The notes: generated from the letters alone by a model not told the origin. Counted from the stretch's first letter, positions 36,303-46,639 are shown. The stretch: 64,000 nt of DNA from an uncultured Pirellula sp. (GCA_903930765.1 CAIYZV010000328.1:1-64000), one strand, 5' to 3'. Numbers and translations are program-made.

Positions 36303-37469
36303 TCAAATGCCTTCCTCGATGCGCAGCACGGACCAATAAATCCGCTCCGCGTCCGACTCGGTGACTTCGTTAGGATTGGGCCCCATCAAACGTCGGTTGG
36401 CAACAGCATCTTTTGCCATCGCCGGAATCACCGAGCTAGGGATCGCATGCGTCTTAATGGCATCGAAGAGCCCGAGACTTTCAGCCACGGAATCGAGGTG
36501 CCGAGAGAATGCTTCGGCGTGGGTATCTCCCCACCCAAACGCCATTCCCAGTTCACGAAAATCAGCTTCACACGCTACCGCGTTATGCCGCATCATCTCG
36601 CCGACAAAGCAACCGGTAATGACCCCATGAGGAATCGAATAACGCCCACCTAGCGGCAGTGCGAGTGCATGGACCGCGCAGCATGAGGAATTAGCAAAGG
36701 CCATGCCGGCTAGATGAGAGCCGATCGCCATTCGATCGCGGGCGCTTTGATTTTTCGGATTTTGGTAAACAGCAATTAAGGATGGCCCCAAGAATTTTGC
36801 AGCCTCGAGCGCCAATCCGCGAGCGATTGGGGTGGCACAGGTTGCGATGAAAGCCTCGATCGCGTGGACGATTGCGTCCATGCCAGTTGCGGCTGTGATC
36901 GACGGAGGTAAACCATCGGTCAAAGAGGGATCCACAACCGCGATGTCCGTTAACAGAGCCGGGTCGACGACACCTACCTTGTTGCCGGAGTGGGTGTCGG
37001 TGAGGATTGCAACGAAAGTAGCCTCCGAGCCTGTTCCCGCTGTTGTCGGGACAAGGACGGTCGGCAATCCGCGGCGTTCGACTTTACCGATCCCCACAAA
37101 CGACTTGGCTTCGCAATTTCGATCGGCAACCACCGCAGCAACCTTGGTCGCATCCATCACGCTCCCACCCCCGAGTCCGATAACCACATCGGCCCCGCAA
37201 TCGCGAATCTGCCTCGCGATCCAATCGACGGTTTCAATCGGTGGTTCTGCCGGAACAGCAAGGAACGAACCGGCGGAACGGCCTTGCTGAACCAAAGGTG
37301 TGTGCACCAAGTCCACTATCCCTGCCCGATCCAGCCCTTCGTCGCTTACCAGGAAAACACGCTTCCATCCCATCGACTCGCACAGATGCAGCAACTTCAA
37401 GGACTCGCCTCTGCCTGTAATTACACGACGAGGGAGATGATTTTGGAACGAAGAGTTGGATTGCCGCAT
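36303..37469 (-). CDS. Iron-containing alcohol dehydrogenase
   Basis: A 388-aa Fe-ADH. The nucleotide motif GLGGGSVMDATKVAA and PTTAGTGSEAT are followed by metal ligands in GMDAIVHAIEAF (Asp and His) and in CCAVHALALPLGGRYSIPHG (two His). It belongs to the group of lactaldehyde reductase (FucO) and 4-hydroxybutyrate dehydrogenases. Its ATG overlaps the stop of the PqaA-like gene (TAATG), showing translational coupling. A 197-bp gap separates it from the aldehyde dehydrogenase; the gap holds no convincing gene. With its neighbours it should convert a short-chain alcohol/aldehyde. Confidence 0.92.
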   Translation of the reverse strand: MRQSNSSFQNHLPRRVITGRGESLKLLHLCESMGWKRVFLVSDEGLDRAGIVDLVHTPLVQQGRSAGSFLAVPAEPPIETVDWIARQIRDCGADVVIGLGGGSVMDATKVAAVVADRNCEAKSFVGIGKVERRGLPTVLVPTTAGTGSEATFVAILTDTHSGNKVGVVDPALLTDIAVVDPSLTDGLPPSITAATGMDAIVHAIEAFIATCATPIARGLALEAAKFLGPSLIAVYQNPKNQSARDRMAIGSHLAGMAFANSSCCAVHALALPLGGRYSIPHGVITGCFVGEMMRHNAVACEADFRELGMAFGWGDTHAEAFSRHLDSVAESLGLFDAIKTHAIPSSVIPAMAKDAVANRRLMGPNPNEVTESDAERIYWSVLRIEEGI

Positions 37470-38926
37470 TATTTCCCTGTCTGGGTCTTTTGGCCGGCGA
37501 CCTCACGCTCGTATTTCACTTCCGTCAGTTCAATATCCTTGAAAGGAAGAACATCCGGGGTGATCTTGACCGCCGTGGTAACCTTCAACGGAAATGGAGC
37601 GCCGACATCGTAGGTCAGCTCGACGAAACTCGCGGTCCATCCAGGTTGCTCAGGGGCTGGAGGCGCCACGAAATTCCCATCGGCATCCGGCTTAAGCTCC
37701 GTGCTCGCAAAGGCTGGGCCAATGGTCTGCAATCGGAAGTCCCTCGCGTTGGGATTGTTGGCTCGCCACACTACAACTTGCGATGGCTTGGTCGTTGGAT
37801 GCACATGAATGGCACCCTCCCCACTGAACTTCCACGAGTACACGGGGCTTTTCTTACCTTGACACACCATGTGGTAGAACGCGGCAATGCTCTGGACGGC
37901 GTCGGAGTTTTTTAAACCGTGATCCGCGTTAGGAACATAGCGCAATAACTTTTCTCCTTGCAATTCATCGTAGTAAAACTGCGATGAATCTGGGACAAAG
38001 AACTGATCTCCGCTCGCATTGACAATGTACTTGGGAAGCTTTAACCGATCGCGGTAGTAGTAAGGGTCGACGATCTCATAGAGGGTCTGCATCCTGGGGT
38101 GATCGAAGCGCTGCAAGACGCGATGCTGGTAATAGTTACCAATCGCATCCGCCCAGAAGCCGTAGGTCTCCGCATGGTTCTTCAGCGAGTCCCGACAATT
38201 GGCGACATCGATCACGATCGGCACAATGGCTTCAATTCGCTTGTCGGCAGCTCCCGCCATCCACGTTGTCCAGCCACGTTTCGAACCACCCGCAACCACA
38301 AATTTCTCAACCTTGCGTTGGCCCCCTGCCTCCGATGCCTCGAACTCCGTGATGCAATCCATCGCCCGCACCACACTTTTCACCATCGGCAATCGCGGCA
38401 GCCACGTGGGGTCACCTGTCTCGAGGAATTGGGCCCAAGCGTACCCGATCAAGTCATCCTCCGATCGAGCTTCACCGTCGTTATGAAAGACGAGGGGCTG
38501 ATTGGGGATGTTCTTCAATTCAGCTACGACACTCCCTGTTGCGGCAGCGATCGCAGCTACGATCGGATCGGGAGATTTGGGTTGGGCACTGGTGTGGCTT
38601 CCGCCCCCGATGAACAAGAAAACCCGATCGGTTTGCACTTTGTCAGGAACTGTAACGGCGAGCCAATGCTCCCAAAGTGGCCGATCCACGTCATCCTCGG
38701 TGCGCCATCGCTGCGACGTCAAACGAATCGCGTGCGTTTTGAATCCGGGAGCCTCAATCGTCTCTCGTAATTCCCATCGGTAGGCGTCGTCCGGCTTGGC
38801 GACATAATGATCGAGAGGCGTCAGTTTGCTCCCGACAGGAGGCTCCGCATGAACCATTGGACTCGCCAATGCAGTACTGACAAAGGCGAACAAGCCAACA
38901 ACGAATCGGTATCGGTTCTTTTTCAT
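37469..38926 (-). CDS. PqaA-like (PhoPQ-activated pathogenicity-related) secreted protein
   Basis: A 485-aa exported protein with signal peptide YRFVVGLFAFVSTALASPMVHA. It matches the PqaA family, an alpha/beta-hydrolase-like group: LTSQRWRTEDDVDRPLWEHWLAV, LFIGGGSH, VVAGGSKRGWTTWM (nucleophile-like Ser), YYYRDRLKLPKYIVNASGDQFFVPD (Asp) and VPNADHGLKNS (His). The Ser/Asp/His spacing fits a hydrolase. The length is close to the family. The activity is not established in the literature I know. It starts 41 nt after the lipoprotein gene and overlaps the Fe-ADH start by TAATG. Confidence 0.9.
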   Translation of the reverse strand: MKKNRYRFVVGLFAFVSTALASPMVHAEPPVGSKLTPLDHYVAKPDDAYRWELRETIEAPGFKTHAIRLTSQRWRTEDDVDRPLWEHWLAVTVPDKVQTDRVFLFIGGGSHTSAQPKSPDPIVAAIAAATGSVVAELKNIPNQPLVFHNDGEARSEDDLIGYAWAQFLETGDPTWLPRLPMVKSVVRAMDCITEFEASEAGGQRKVEKFVVAGGSKRGWTTWMAGAADKRIEAIVPIVIDVANCRDSLKNHAETYGFWADAIGNYYQHRVLQRFDHPRMQTLYEIVDPYYYRDRLKLPKYIVNASGDQFFVPDSSQFYYDELQGEKLLRYVPNADHGLKNSDAVQSIAAFYHMVCQGKKSPVYSWKFSGEGAIHVHPTTKPSQVVVWRANNPNARDFRLQTIGPAFASTELKPDADGNFVAPPAPEQPGWTASFVELTYDVGAPFPLKVTTAVKITPDVLPFKDIELTEVKYEREVAGQKTQTGK

Positions 38927-38967
38927 GGTCAATGTTTTATGGAAGACAAAGTTGAATAGTGGCGTTA

Positions 38968-39441
38968 TCATTCAGCGCTCAACTCAATAGGTGGCAGATC
39001 CTTGCTCGATGCGGTGACCTCTTGGACCAATCCAGATTTCCCAAGCATCGAATACTTTCCTTTGAGAAGGTCAGGGCCACCATCAAAGAGGCCTTGCATG
39101 CGCTGCGACTCGGTTGGCTTCACCGAGGGATCTGGCCATGTCACGGTGACATCGTAGCTCCCAACAGGAATGCCTGGACGCAGGTCACTCATGAATTTGA
39201 ACTTGCCATCGGCCCCTGTAGCCGCCGATGCAACAATGCCATTCTTCACGTTCTTCGGATGAAACAGCAGCGTCGCACCATCGGCTGGCTTTCCATCAAC
39301 CATCAACGTTCCTGTCACATCGATCAATTTCGGCCCACTATCGCAACCTACCATGGACAGCAGTCCAACAAGCATGGAAGCAGCGACTACGAACGAACGA
39401 TTCCTCGAAGCACTCGAACAGATACTCATTTTTGTAGACAT
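38968..39441 (-). CDS. Lipoprotein with carboxypeptidase-regulatory-like (beta-sandwich) fold
   Basis: A 157-aa lipoprotein with lipobox LLSMVGC. The body (VTGTLMVDGKPADGATLLFHPKN, ATGADGKFKFMSDLRPGIPVGSYDVTVTWP) has the beta-sandwich pattern found in many small planctomycete lipoproteins beside DUF1559 genes. The track ATG 39441 has no clear SD; ATG 39429 is an alternative. It is 41 nt before the PqaA gene and downstream of a DUF1559 gene, from which a strong terminator separates it. Confidence 0.82.
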   Translation of the reverse strand: MSTKMSICSSASRNRSFVVAASMLVGLLSMVGCDSGPKLIDVTGTLMVDGKPADGATLLFHPKNVKNGIVASAATGADGKFKFMSDLRPGIPVGSYDVTVTWPDPSVKPTESQRMQGLFDGGPDLLKGKYSMLGKSGLVQEVTASSKDLPPIELSAE

Positions 39442-39519
39442 CCTTACTCAAGCAAAACCGCGGATGGGCTGGAAAGAAGTGACGGCAGATTCACCTTAAG
39501 AAACTAAGTTTCAGAATAC

Positions 39520-39554
39520 CAAAAAAGAACGAGCAAGCCACAGGGCTTGCTCGT
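39520..39554 (-). terminator. Intrinsic terminator after the DUF1559 gene
   Basis: An 11-bp perfect stem (ACGAGCAAGCC / GGCTTGCTCGT) with a 4-nt loop, followed on the minus strand by TCTTTTTTGG. It lies 72 nt past the DUF1559 stop and stands before the lipoprotein gene. Confidence 0.9.
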
Positions 39555-39625
39555 CACTCAGAATTTCATCGCTCCGAACCAGAGCCTAGCAACCGAAGCT
39601 AGCACCCTGTCGAACCGTTTTCCAT

Positions 39626-40684
39626 CTACTCAGGCTGTTCAACCGTCTCGCCACCATCTCGGGTGACCAAGGCAGCGAAGACGCGTGGGTCAGTCGCTGC
39701 AGCGAGGAAGACAACGGATGCGTCTCCTCGAACCGTTTGAACACCGCTACCATGAAAGGAATACGGGTTGTCTTGATTGAAGATATTGAACACGGAACAA
39801 CCTGCAAGGTTGGGATTGTTCCTGTCAGCACCGCTCAAGCCGCGTGGGAAACGCGCCGTGTTCCAGTCACCATAGAACGAGTTCAACGTGAACGCAGGTA
39901 CTGGGGTTGTTGTCCATGTTCCTGGGTACGCTTGGCCTCGGAAATAGAGCTTCTGTTTACCAGCGATTTCGATGAAGCAGATCGTGTTGGAGAGACCATC
40001 CGTCACCGCGGCGAACTTGCGCCGAGGATTGGTGATGATTTCCTGATCGGTTGCACCGAGCATCGAATTGTGAACGGTTGTGTTCGGTTGCCCAACACAC
40101 GTTTGCAACGTACCGTGAAGGCCTCGCAACGTCACATAGTCCGTTCGTGGCAAGTTGTACACGGTTCCCGATGGCAGAATACCGCCTGCGGAAAGGTACG
40201 GACCGTAATCCGATGGGGATTCAGGTGTGGATGGGCATTGAAACAGCGGCAACGGAGTCATCGCCGAAACAGGAACTTGTCCACCCGGGAAGGGTGGTGG
40301 CATGTTGCGCGGATCGATCAATGGTTTCTTCAGATCGAAATAGTTAAAGATCGTGTTCCCTTCGATGAAAGGAAGCAACTGACCAAGAACGCCGAATGGC
40401 TTGCGAGCATCGCCAGTCACAGCAAAAAATGGATTACCTTGGCTTGCATAGGTGTCATTCATGGGAAACTCTTTGCCCCACGTCGGAACCCACTTGTACG
40501 CGGATTCGTGATTGTGCAGAGCTAAGCCCAACTGACGAATGTTATTGCTGCAGCTCATCCGTCGAGCTGCTTCCCGAGCAGCTTGCACCGCCGGCAACAA
40601 CAATCCCACCAAAATTCCAATAATTGCAATGACCACTAGCAACTCGACAAGCGTGAATGCTGTTCGCCGAGACGCTTTCTTCAT
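39626..40684 (-). CDS. DUF1559 protein with type IV pilin-like N-terminus
   Basis: A 352-aa protein starting with the prepilin signature [35 protein letters not shown] long extracytoplasmic DUF1559 domain follows with [50 protein letters not shown] (the TDGxSNT motif) and a C-terminal [18 protein letters not shown] (variant H-x9-DG motif). The family is amplified in planctomycetes, with unknown function. It should be processed by a prepilin peptidase. The start at 40684 is fixed by a strong SD (GGAGGT, 40689-40694) and by the prepilin motif. The track ORF runs far beyond the true start. A terminator follows it at 39554. Confidence 0.96.
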   Translation of the reverse strand: MKKASRRTAFTLVELLVVIAIIGILVGLLLPAVQAAREAARRMSCSNNIRQLGLALHNHESAYKWVPTWGKEFPMNDTYASQGNPFFAVTGDARKPFGVLGQLLPFIEGNTIFNYFDLKKPLIDPRNMPPPFPGGQVPVSAMTPLPLFQCPSTPESPSDYGPYLSAGGILPSGTVYNLPRTDYVTLRGLHGTLQTCVGQPNTTVHNSMLGATDQEIITNPRRKFAAVTDGLSNTICFIEIAGKQKLYFRGQAYPGTWTTTPVPAFTLNSFYGDWNTARFPRGLSGADRNNPNLAGCSVFNIFNQDNPYSFHGSGVQTVRGDASVVFLAAATDPRVFAALVTRDGGETVEQPE

Positions 40685-40914
40685 GGGCACCTCCGTAAGT
40701 GCAAAAAAACAACGCAAAGATGAGACAAGGACGGGAATCTTCCCGCAACTCTCCTTCAATTTACGAAAACCTGAAACCAGAGTCCAGCATATTGGGGAAA
40801 AAAACCCCTTTCGAACCGAACTAGGTGTAAATACTCTGCCGTGGGGGGTGTCGCATTGATGCCGAAAAGAGATGACCAGACCGCCTTGCACACGCCAAAA
40901 ACACGAGAAATTGG

Positions 40915-41883
40915 CTACTGGCCGAGCACGTACGCAAAAATAAGAGGCGCCACGATGGTGGCATCGCTCGCAATCATGAACTTGGGGCTTTCCGGATCGA
41001 GCTTGTTCCAAGTGATTTTCTCGTTCGGCACCGCACCGCTGTACCCACCGTAGCTGGTGTCCGCATCGCTTATCTGTGCAAAGTACGCCCAACGGCGTAT
41101 GTTCTCCTCGCCCAGGTCTTGAATCCACATGGGTACTGCACAGATCGCAAAGTCTCCGGCAATACCTCCGCCGATCTGGAAAAAACCCACGGGACGTTTG
41201 GCAGCAACCGACCGGTACCATTCCGCCAGATGCTGCATTTGCTGCGTGCCACTTTTCAGCGCCGAATGGGACTTGACGGTGCCGTCCATCACCCGAGCCG
41301 CGAACATGTTGCCCAGCGTACTATCCTCGATCCCGGGTGAGTAAATCGGTATCCCAGCCTCCTTGGCAGCGATCATCCACGAGTTCTCACGAGGAACTTG
41401 ATAATGCTGCTTGAGATCTTCCTCCTCCAAGATCCTGAACATGTACTCGTACGGAAAATACTGCTTGCCACTATCTGCTGCATCTTTCCAGTATTTCACC
41501 AAGCGATCCTGCATGTGCATCATCACCGTTTCGGGAATACAGGTATCGGTGACGCGATTGAAACCCGCATCGCGCAGCTCTATCTCATCCTCCGTGCTCA
41601 AGGCCCTCCAGTTTGCGATCGTCTTGTACTCGTTGTGAGCGAACAAGTTGAACAGATCCTCTTCGAGATTTGCGGCCGTGCAGGAGATCGCATGCACCTT
41701 TCCTTTGCGGATCATTTCAGCCAACGAGATTCCGATTTCGGCGGTGCTCATTGCTCCTGCCAAGGACACCAGCATCATGCCGTTATCATTCTCGATGAAC
41801 GTTTTGTAGGCTTTCGCCGCAGACACGGTCTCACGCGCATTGTAATGACGAAAATGCTTGTCCATGAACGCGGTGATGCTCAT
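40915..41883 (-). CDS. Deoxyhypusine-synthase-family protein
   Basis: A 322-aa homologue of deoxyhypusine synthase, which in eukaryotes and archaea transfers aminobutyl from spermidine to eIF5A. Family features: [43 protein letters not shown] (NAD part), [43 protein letters not shown], and [14 protein letters not shown], where the Lys aligns with the catalytic lysine of DHS. Bacterial members may act as homospermidine synthases or have unknown targets. ATG 41883 is chosen; the track uses an upstream TTG. It lies 96 nt after the dnaN stop. Confidence 0.9.
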   Translation of the reverse strand: MSITAFMDKHFRHYNARETVSAAKAYKTFIENDNGMMLVSLAGAMSTAEIGISLAEMIRKGKVHAISCTAANLEEDLFNLFAHNEYKTIANWRALSTEDEIELRDAGFNRVTDTCIPETVMMHMQDRLVKYWKDAADSGKQYFPYEYMFRILEEEDLKQHYQVPRENSWMIAAKEAGIPIYSPGIEDSTLGNMFAARVMDGTVKSHSALKSGTQQMQHLAEWYRSVAAKRPVGFFQIGGGIAGDFAICAVPMWIQDLGEENIRRWAYFAQISDADTSYGGYSGAVPNEKITWNKLDPESPKFMIASDATIVAPLIFAYVLGQ

Positions 41884-41979
41884 CGCTTGGCCCAATCTCT
41901 AACTCAAAAACCGAATGGAAATGCACGGGTTGCCAACAACACCGAGGTCGCAAAACAAACGAATCCTCGGGAAAACCAT

Positions 41980-43092
41980 TTACTGCCGAGACATCGGCAT
42001 CACGACGTACGAGTACTCGTCATCGGTATGAAACAAAGCAGGTTCCGTATTGCTTCGCACTTCCAAGTAAAACACCTTGTCCATGTCCAACACCTTGAAA
42101 AACTCGCTCACAAAGCGATAGTCCATGGTGATATTGATAGTCTCACCGGTGTAGGCGATTGGGATTTCAATCCGGGATTGACCGACGTCAGCGGTCTTTG
42201 CCGCCACGACCAACGTTCCGTTCCCGAACGCGAACTCGACCCCGCGACTCTCAGGATCCGCAACAATGGATGCTTGTCGGATCGCCGAGAAGAAAGGACC
42301 GACGATCCCTTCGATACGTGTTCGCCCCTCGGTACTGGGCATCACCATCCTCCAATTCGGATAGCGTCCTTCAATCAATCGCGAGTATATCGTGCAGCGA
42401 TTCGTTCGCAGTAGGATGTCATTACTGCGGGCAGCGATCTGAACCAATTCATCCTTATCAGTGATCGACCGTTCGATCAGTTGCAACGTTTTTGTCGGAA
42501 CGATCGTCGACATGCCCGAGTTCTTGTAACCATTGATGGCTGTCCCTTTGCCTTTCATGCAAGCCAACCGGCGCCCGTCGGTTGCGACCGCCACAATCGT
42601 ATCCCCTTCGATCTCAAACAGGACGCCACCCAATTGGTAGCGAGTGCTTTCATTGTCGGTTGCGAAGACCGTTCTGCGTACCAGCTCTCGAAACAAACCT
42701 GAAGGAAGTTCGAAGTAACTATCTTCGTTGAACTTCGCAACGCTCGGAAACTCATCCGCGTTCGTGAGAGGCAAATGAAACTCGGAATTCTGGCCTGAGA
42801 TATCGAGAGAATTTCCGGTCGTCTCAATCGTCAATTGCTCATCGCTCGTCTCGCGAAGGATGTTCCCAACCCGCCCGACACTCAACAAGGCTTTCCCAGG
42901 CGTTTGGATTTCCACGTCCTCCACCTCGAGCCGAACTCCAGCTTCTTGGTCGGTTGCCATCAAAATAACGCGGTCTTCCTCCGCCTCCACCTTGACGTTC
43001 ATCAGAACATCTTTCGGGCTTCGCGTGGGGACGAGTGCAGATGCGATTTGGAACGCTCCGAGAAACTTATCTCGCTTGCAAACGATTTTCAT
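41980..43092 (-). CDS. dnaN: DNA polymerase III subunit beta (sliding clamp)
   Basis: A 370-aa clamp with three repeated domains. Visible family parts: FLGAFQIASALVPTRSPKDVLMNVKVEA, VRLEVEDVEIQTPGKALLSVGRVGNILRE, FPSVAKF, RTVFATDNESTRYQLGGVLFEI, VATDGRRLACMKG, LRTNRCTIYSRLIEGRYPNW, FSAIRQASIVADPESRGVEFAF and the C-terminal DDEYSYVVMPMSRQ (the peptide-binding site end MxL/MxR type). ATG 43092 gives the family length. Neither dnaA, recF nor gyrB is next to it: malQ lies upstream and the DHS-like gene downstream. No DnaA-box cluster was recognised in the flanks. Confidence 0.96.
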   Translation of the reverse strand: MKIVCKRDKFLGAFQIASALVPTRSPKDVLMNVKVEAEEDRVILMATDQEAGVRLEVEDVEIQTPGKALLSVGRVGNILRETSDEQLTIETTGNSLDISGQNSEFHLPLTNADEFPSVAKFNEDSYFELPSGLFRELVRRTVFATDNESTRYQLGGVLFEIEGDTIVAVATDGRRLACMKGKGTAINGYKNSGMSTIVPTKTLQLIERSITDKDELVQIAARSNDILLRTNRCTIYSRLIEGRYPNWRMVMPSTEGRTRIEGIVGPFFSAIRQASIVADPESRGVEFAFGNGTLVVAAKTADVGQSRIEIPIAYTGETINITMDYRFVSEFFKVLDMDKVFYLEVRSNTEPALFHTDDEYSYVVMPMSRQ

Positions 43093-43256
43093 AAACCAAA
43101 GCCCTCGGATGTTGAAACCGCAAAGAATGCCGACCCGTCGATGGCGAGAGCGCCTCAACTCGTTCTTCGCCTAGCCCCTTGTTTTACCGTCGAATCCCCG
43201 TTTCTAGAAGTGGGGCGGCCCGCGTTGGGCCGACCGCCTAACGGGCCACCAACGGC

Positions 43257-44894
43257 CTAATGGGCGCGTCCATAAGTGTAGGTGAACTCGCCCAACCAAT
43301 CTGCCTGAGCCACATCCAACCGCCCGGGAGGACACCGCCATGTCCAGTTTCCGGTCGAAGTTCCCGGGGTGTTCATTCTCGCGTCGGCGGGCAAGCCCAA
43401 CAAATCCTGGATTGGGGAAATAGCGATCGCCGCCACCGAACTCCAAATCGCACGCATCATTCCTCGATGAATCTCGCTCGGCGCACATCCCAAATATTGC
43501 AAGGCGAATCTTTTTTCCGCATCGATCTCCGCTTGAGTTCTGGTGCTTCCTTCCCCCGCGACGCTTTGGTACCAACCTACCACGGTGTCATTATCGTGCG
43601 TACCGGTGTAAGCGATGCAGTGGACGGGATAGTTGTGCGGCAAGTCGAGCGATGTTGCAACGCCTCCTCCAAAACCAAATTGAACAATGCGCATTCCTGG
43701 AAAATGGAACGCATCGCGAAGCGCGTGCACCTCGGGGGTAATGAACCCCAGATCCTCCGCAATCACCGGTAGTTCTCCCTGTTGAGCATGGCCCAGCCCA
43801 TGCCGAATCGCATGAAAAAACTCGTGCCTTGGACCAGGCTTCCACTCGCCGATCCTCGCATCCGGGTGGTTCGCTGGTATCTCCCAGTACGATTCAAATC
43901 CTCGGAAATGGTCGATACGAATCAAATCGCACAACTGAAGGATCCGCTTGAATCTTCGAATCCACCAATCGTATTGGCTTTGTCGATGTGCATCCCAAAG
44001 GTAAAGAGGATTCCCCCAACGCTGCCCTGTCACCGAAAAATAGTCCGGTGGAACCCCTGCAACCACAGTCGGCCGCCCATTCGAATCGAGCTCGAACAAA
44101 TGTTGTCCGGACCACACATCCGAGCTATCCATCGAAACAAAGATCGGGATATCACCGATAATTCCCACTCCCAACTCGGCAGCGTAGCGACGCAACTCAG
44201 CCCATTGGCGTTCGAAGAGGAACTGGATAAAGGCCTCGAAATCACAAGCAATCCGCAACTTGTCGTACCAATGGGCAAGCGCGCTGGGCTCGCGCCGCGC
44301 CAACGACGGTTCCCACTCATACCAAGCTTTGTCCGAGTGATAGGACTTGCTCGCAGTGAACAAACAGTGCTCGTCCAACCAATGCGACTGGTCATGCCGA
44401 AATTGCTCGAAGGCGCTATTCAGTTCGCTACCATGGAGTTCGTGTCGGGATTGCTGAAATCGGCGAAACGCCATGCGCAGCAACTCCATTCGCTGGCTCG
44501 AGCTCTTTTCAAAGTGAACCTTGTGAGCGTCATTTTCGTGAAAATGAGAAACAGCAGCGTCCCAATCTTCTTGCTTGAGCAAACCATCGCGCACCAAGAG
44601 TGCAGGGCTGATGAGCAAGGCGTTTCCGGCAAAGGAAGATGGTGACTGGTACGGCGAGAAGCCATAGCCCACAGGCCCCGTTGGTAGGATTTGCCACCAA
44701 CGCTGCTTGCTCTGGTGCAGAAAACGTACAAATTCATAGGCGGAAGGGCCTATATCCCCGGCTCCTAAATCGCCGATGCTCCATGGTCCATCGGTCCCCG
44801 GCATGTGGTCTGCATGGGAATGACCTCGCAATCGCGCTGGCAACGAGGTGACATGAAGCAACTGACCACTAGCGCGACGAAAAAGGGAATCCAT
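43257..44894 (-). CDS. malQ: 4-alpha-glucanotransferase (amylomaltase)
   Basis: A 545-aa GH77 enzyme transferring alpha-1,4-glucan chains. Motifs include WSIGDLG, WWQILPTGPVGYGFSPYQSPSSFAGN, IIGDIPIFVSMDSSDVWSGQHLF, RWGNPLYLW, LCDLIRIDHFRGFESYWEIPA (nucleophile Asp), VIAEDLGFITPEV (acid Glu) and CIAYTGTHDNDTVVGW (stabilising Asp). The length is normal for bacterial amylomaltase. It probably works with glycogen or maltodextrin turnover; no other glycogen gene lies within the window. It is separated from dnaN by 164 nt and from asnS by 148 nt. Confidence 0.95.
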   Translation of the reverse strand: MDSLFRRASGQLLHVTSLPARLRGHSHADHMPGTDGPWSIGDLGAGDIGPSAYEFVRFLHQSKQRWWQILPTGPVGYGFSPYQSPSSFAGNALLISPALLVRDGLLKQEDWDAAVSHFHENDAHKVHFEKSSSQRMELLRMAFRRFQQSRHELHGSELNSAFEQFRHDQSHWLDEHCLFTASKSYHSDKAWYEWEPSLARREPSALAHWYDKLRIACDFEAFIQFLFERQWAELRRYAAELGVGIIGDIPIFVSMDSSDVWSGQHLFELDSNGRPTVVAGVPPDYFSVTGQRWGNPLYLWDAHRQSQYDWWIRRFKRILQLCDLIRIDHFRGFESYWEIPANHPDARIGEWKPGPRHEFFHAIRHGLGHAQQGELPVIAEDLGFITPEVHALRDAFHFPGMRIVQFGFGGGVATSLDLPHNYPVHCIAYTGTHDNDTVVGWYQSVAGEGSTRTQAEIDAEKRFALQYLGCAPSEIHRGMMRAIWSSVAAIAISPIQDLLGLPADARMNTPGTSTGNWTWRCPPGRLDVAQADWLGEFTYTYGRAH

Positions 44895-45042
44895 AAAATG
44901 TCTGCTGGTTCGTTAATGTCCGGCGGTCGAACCATTCGGTACGCATCGATGCGCGCCTAGTAAATAGTTCGACGATAAAACGTTGTTGGCTGAATCGGTT
45001 GCGGCTGAATCGATCAGGGGGACGCAGCGTGGAACTGAGTTA

Positions 45043-46440
45043 TTAAAAATCGCAGTTCCCTGGAGTGCGGGGGAACGGTATCACATCGCGGATATTCGCC
45101 ATGCCTGTCGTGTACTGGACCATTCGCTCCAGCCCCAGTCCGAACCCGGCATGCGGCACCGAGCCGAAGCGTCGAAGATCTAAATACCACCAATAATCCT
45201 CGGGTTTGAGCCCGACCGCTTCCATTCGACTGATCAAAATGTCGAGCCGCTCCTCACGCTGGCTACCGCCGATGATCTCACCGACCCCAGGCACCAATAC
45301 GTCCATCGCGGCCACGGTCTTCCCGTCATCATTAAGCCGCATGTAAAAAGACTTGATGTCCTTCGGGTAGTTGTAAAGGATCACGGGGCCTTGGACATGC
45401 TTTTCGGTCAAGTAACGCTCGTGCTCCGATTGCAAGTCGACACCCCAAGCAACTGGATAGTCGAATTTTTCGCCACTCTTTTGCAAGATCTCGACCGCCT
45501 CGGTGTACGACATGTGCACAAATGGCTTATCGAGCACCAATTGCAAGGATGCCAACAAACCGGGCTGGATTCTCTTCTCAAAGAAATCCATATCCTCAGC
45601 ACAGTGCTTCAGCGTCTCGGAGATCATGAACTTGAGATAGCGCTCGGCGAGTTGCATGTTGTCGATAAGTTCAAAAAACGCAGCCTCTGGCTCGATCATC
45701 CAAAACTCAGACAAGTGCCTCGAAGTATTCGAGTTTTCCGCGCGGAACGTCGGCCCAAAAGTATAGATTTTTCCGAGCGCGCACGCATACGCTTCGCCTT
45801 CCAGTTGGCCGCTGACGGTCAAGTACGATGACTTGCCAAAAAAATCCTTGCTGACATCCGGCTTGCCTTCCACCATCGGGATTTTGTCCAAGGGCAACGT
45901 TGTCACGCGGAACATCTGCCCAGCACCTTCGCAATCGCTGGCAGTGATCAGCGGGGTGTGGACAATCACAAACCCCTCTCCTTGGAAGAACTGATGGGTT
46001 GCGTAACTGAGCCGATCCCGGACCCGGGTAACGGCTCCGAATGTATTGGTACGCGGACGCAGATGCGCCCATTCACGTAACTTCTCAAACGTATGCTGCT
46101 TCTTTTGCAGTGGGTAGTCGGTCGCACTGGCGAGTCCCATAACCCGAAGCGATTTCGCAGCCATCTCGGTCACCTGACCTTGGCCTGTACTCCCCTTGAT
46201 CTCTCCCTCGACAACCACGCTGCTACCCACGGTCAACGTCAGCACATCCGCCTCGTAATTCGCGAGTTGGCCATCGGCGATGACCTGTAGGTTCCCGAAA
46301 GAACTGCCATCGTTGACCTCAATAAAGCTGAATCCACCTTTACTGTCCCGCCGAGTGCGCACCCAACCACGCACTTGGACCGTCCGTCCGATCGAGTCTG
46401 TTTTCCGAGCTTCTGTTACTGAAATCCACTGAGTTGTCAT
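45043..46440 (-). CDS. asnS: Asparaginyl-tRNA synthetase
   Basis: A 465-aa class IIb synthetase. The N-terminal OB fold ([29 protein letters not shown]) precedes motif 1 and motif 2 ([30 protein letters not shown]) and motif 3 ([31 protein letters not shown]). [26 protein letters not shown] is typical of AsnRS and [12 protein letters not shown] is near the end. The ATG 46440 ([11 protein letters not shown]) is chosen since AsnRS starts near here and a GGCGGCGGA stretch lies upstream; 46485 is possible. Both asparaginyl-tRNA synthesis and asparagine supply fit the usual planctomycete set. Confidence 0.97.
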   Translation of the reverse strand: MTTQWISVTEARKTDSIGRTVQVRGWVRTRRDSKGGFSFIEVNDGSSFGNLQVIADGQLANYEADVLTLTVGSSVVVEGEIKGSTGQGQVTEMAAKSLRVMGLASATDYPLQKKQHTFEKLREWAHLRPRTNTFGAVTRVRDRLSYATHQFFQGEGFVIVHTPLITASDCEGAGQMFRVTTLPLDKIPMVEGKPDVSKDFFGKSSYLTVSGQLEGEAYACALGKIYTFGPTFRAENSNTSRHLSEFWMIEPEAAFFELIDNMQLAERYLKFMISETLKHCAEDMDFFEKRIQPGLLASLQLVLDKPFVHMSYTEAVEILQKSGEKFDYPVAWGVDLQSEHERYLTEKHVQGPVILYNYPKDIKSFYMRLNDDGKTVAAMDVLVPGVGEIIGGSQREERLDILISRMEAVGLKPEDYWWYLDLRRFGSVPHAGFGLGLERMVQYTTGMANIRDVIPFPRTPGNCDF

Positions 46441-46639
46441 AAAATCCGCCGCCAGGAATTGTTGCAAAGTCAAAGAAGTAGTCATCGCTGAACCAGATGA
46501 CCGCTATTTTCAGCATTCGCGGCAAAATTCCAAGCCGTATCGGAAGATTAAACGAGTGGCACGGGTCGCACCGCGACGGAGTTTGCGACGACGTTACCAG
46601 CTAGGTTGACTTTGCAAGGCAAAAAAGAACGTACCACGC

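Noticed and set aside
41398-42414. 338-aa plus-strand ORF
   Set aside because: It is antisense to the DHS-like gene and dnaN, both clearly conserved; the frame shows no family features.
43200-43257. GC-rich stem after malQ as a terminator
   Set aside because: A short CGGCCC/GGGCCG stem exists but no T-run follows.
43782-44645. 287-aa plus-strand ORF
   Set aside because: It is antisense to malQ, with the composition of a shadow frame.
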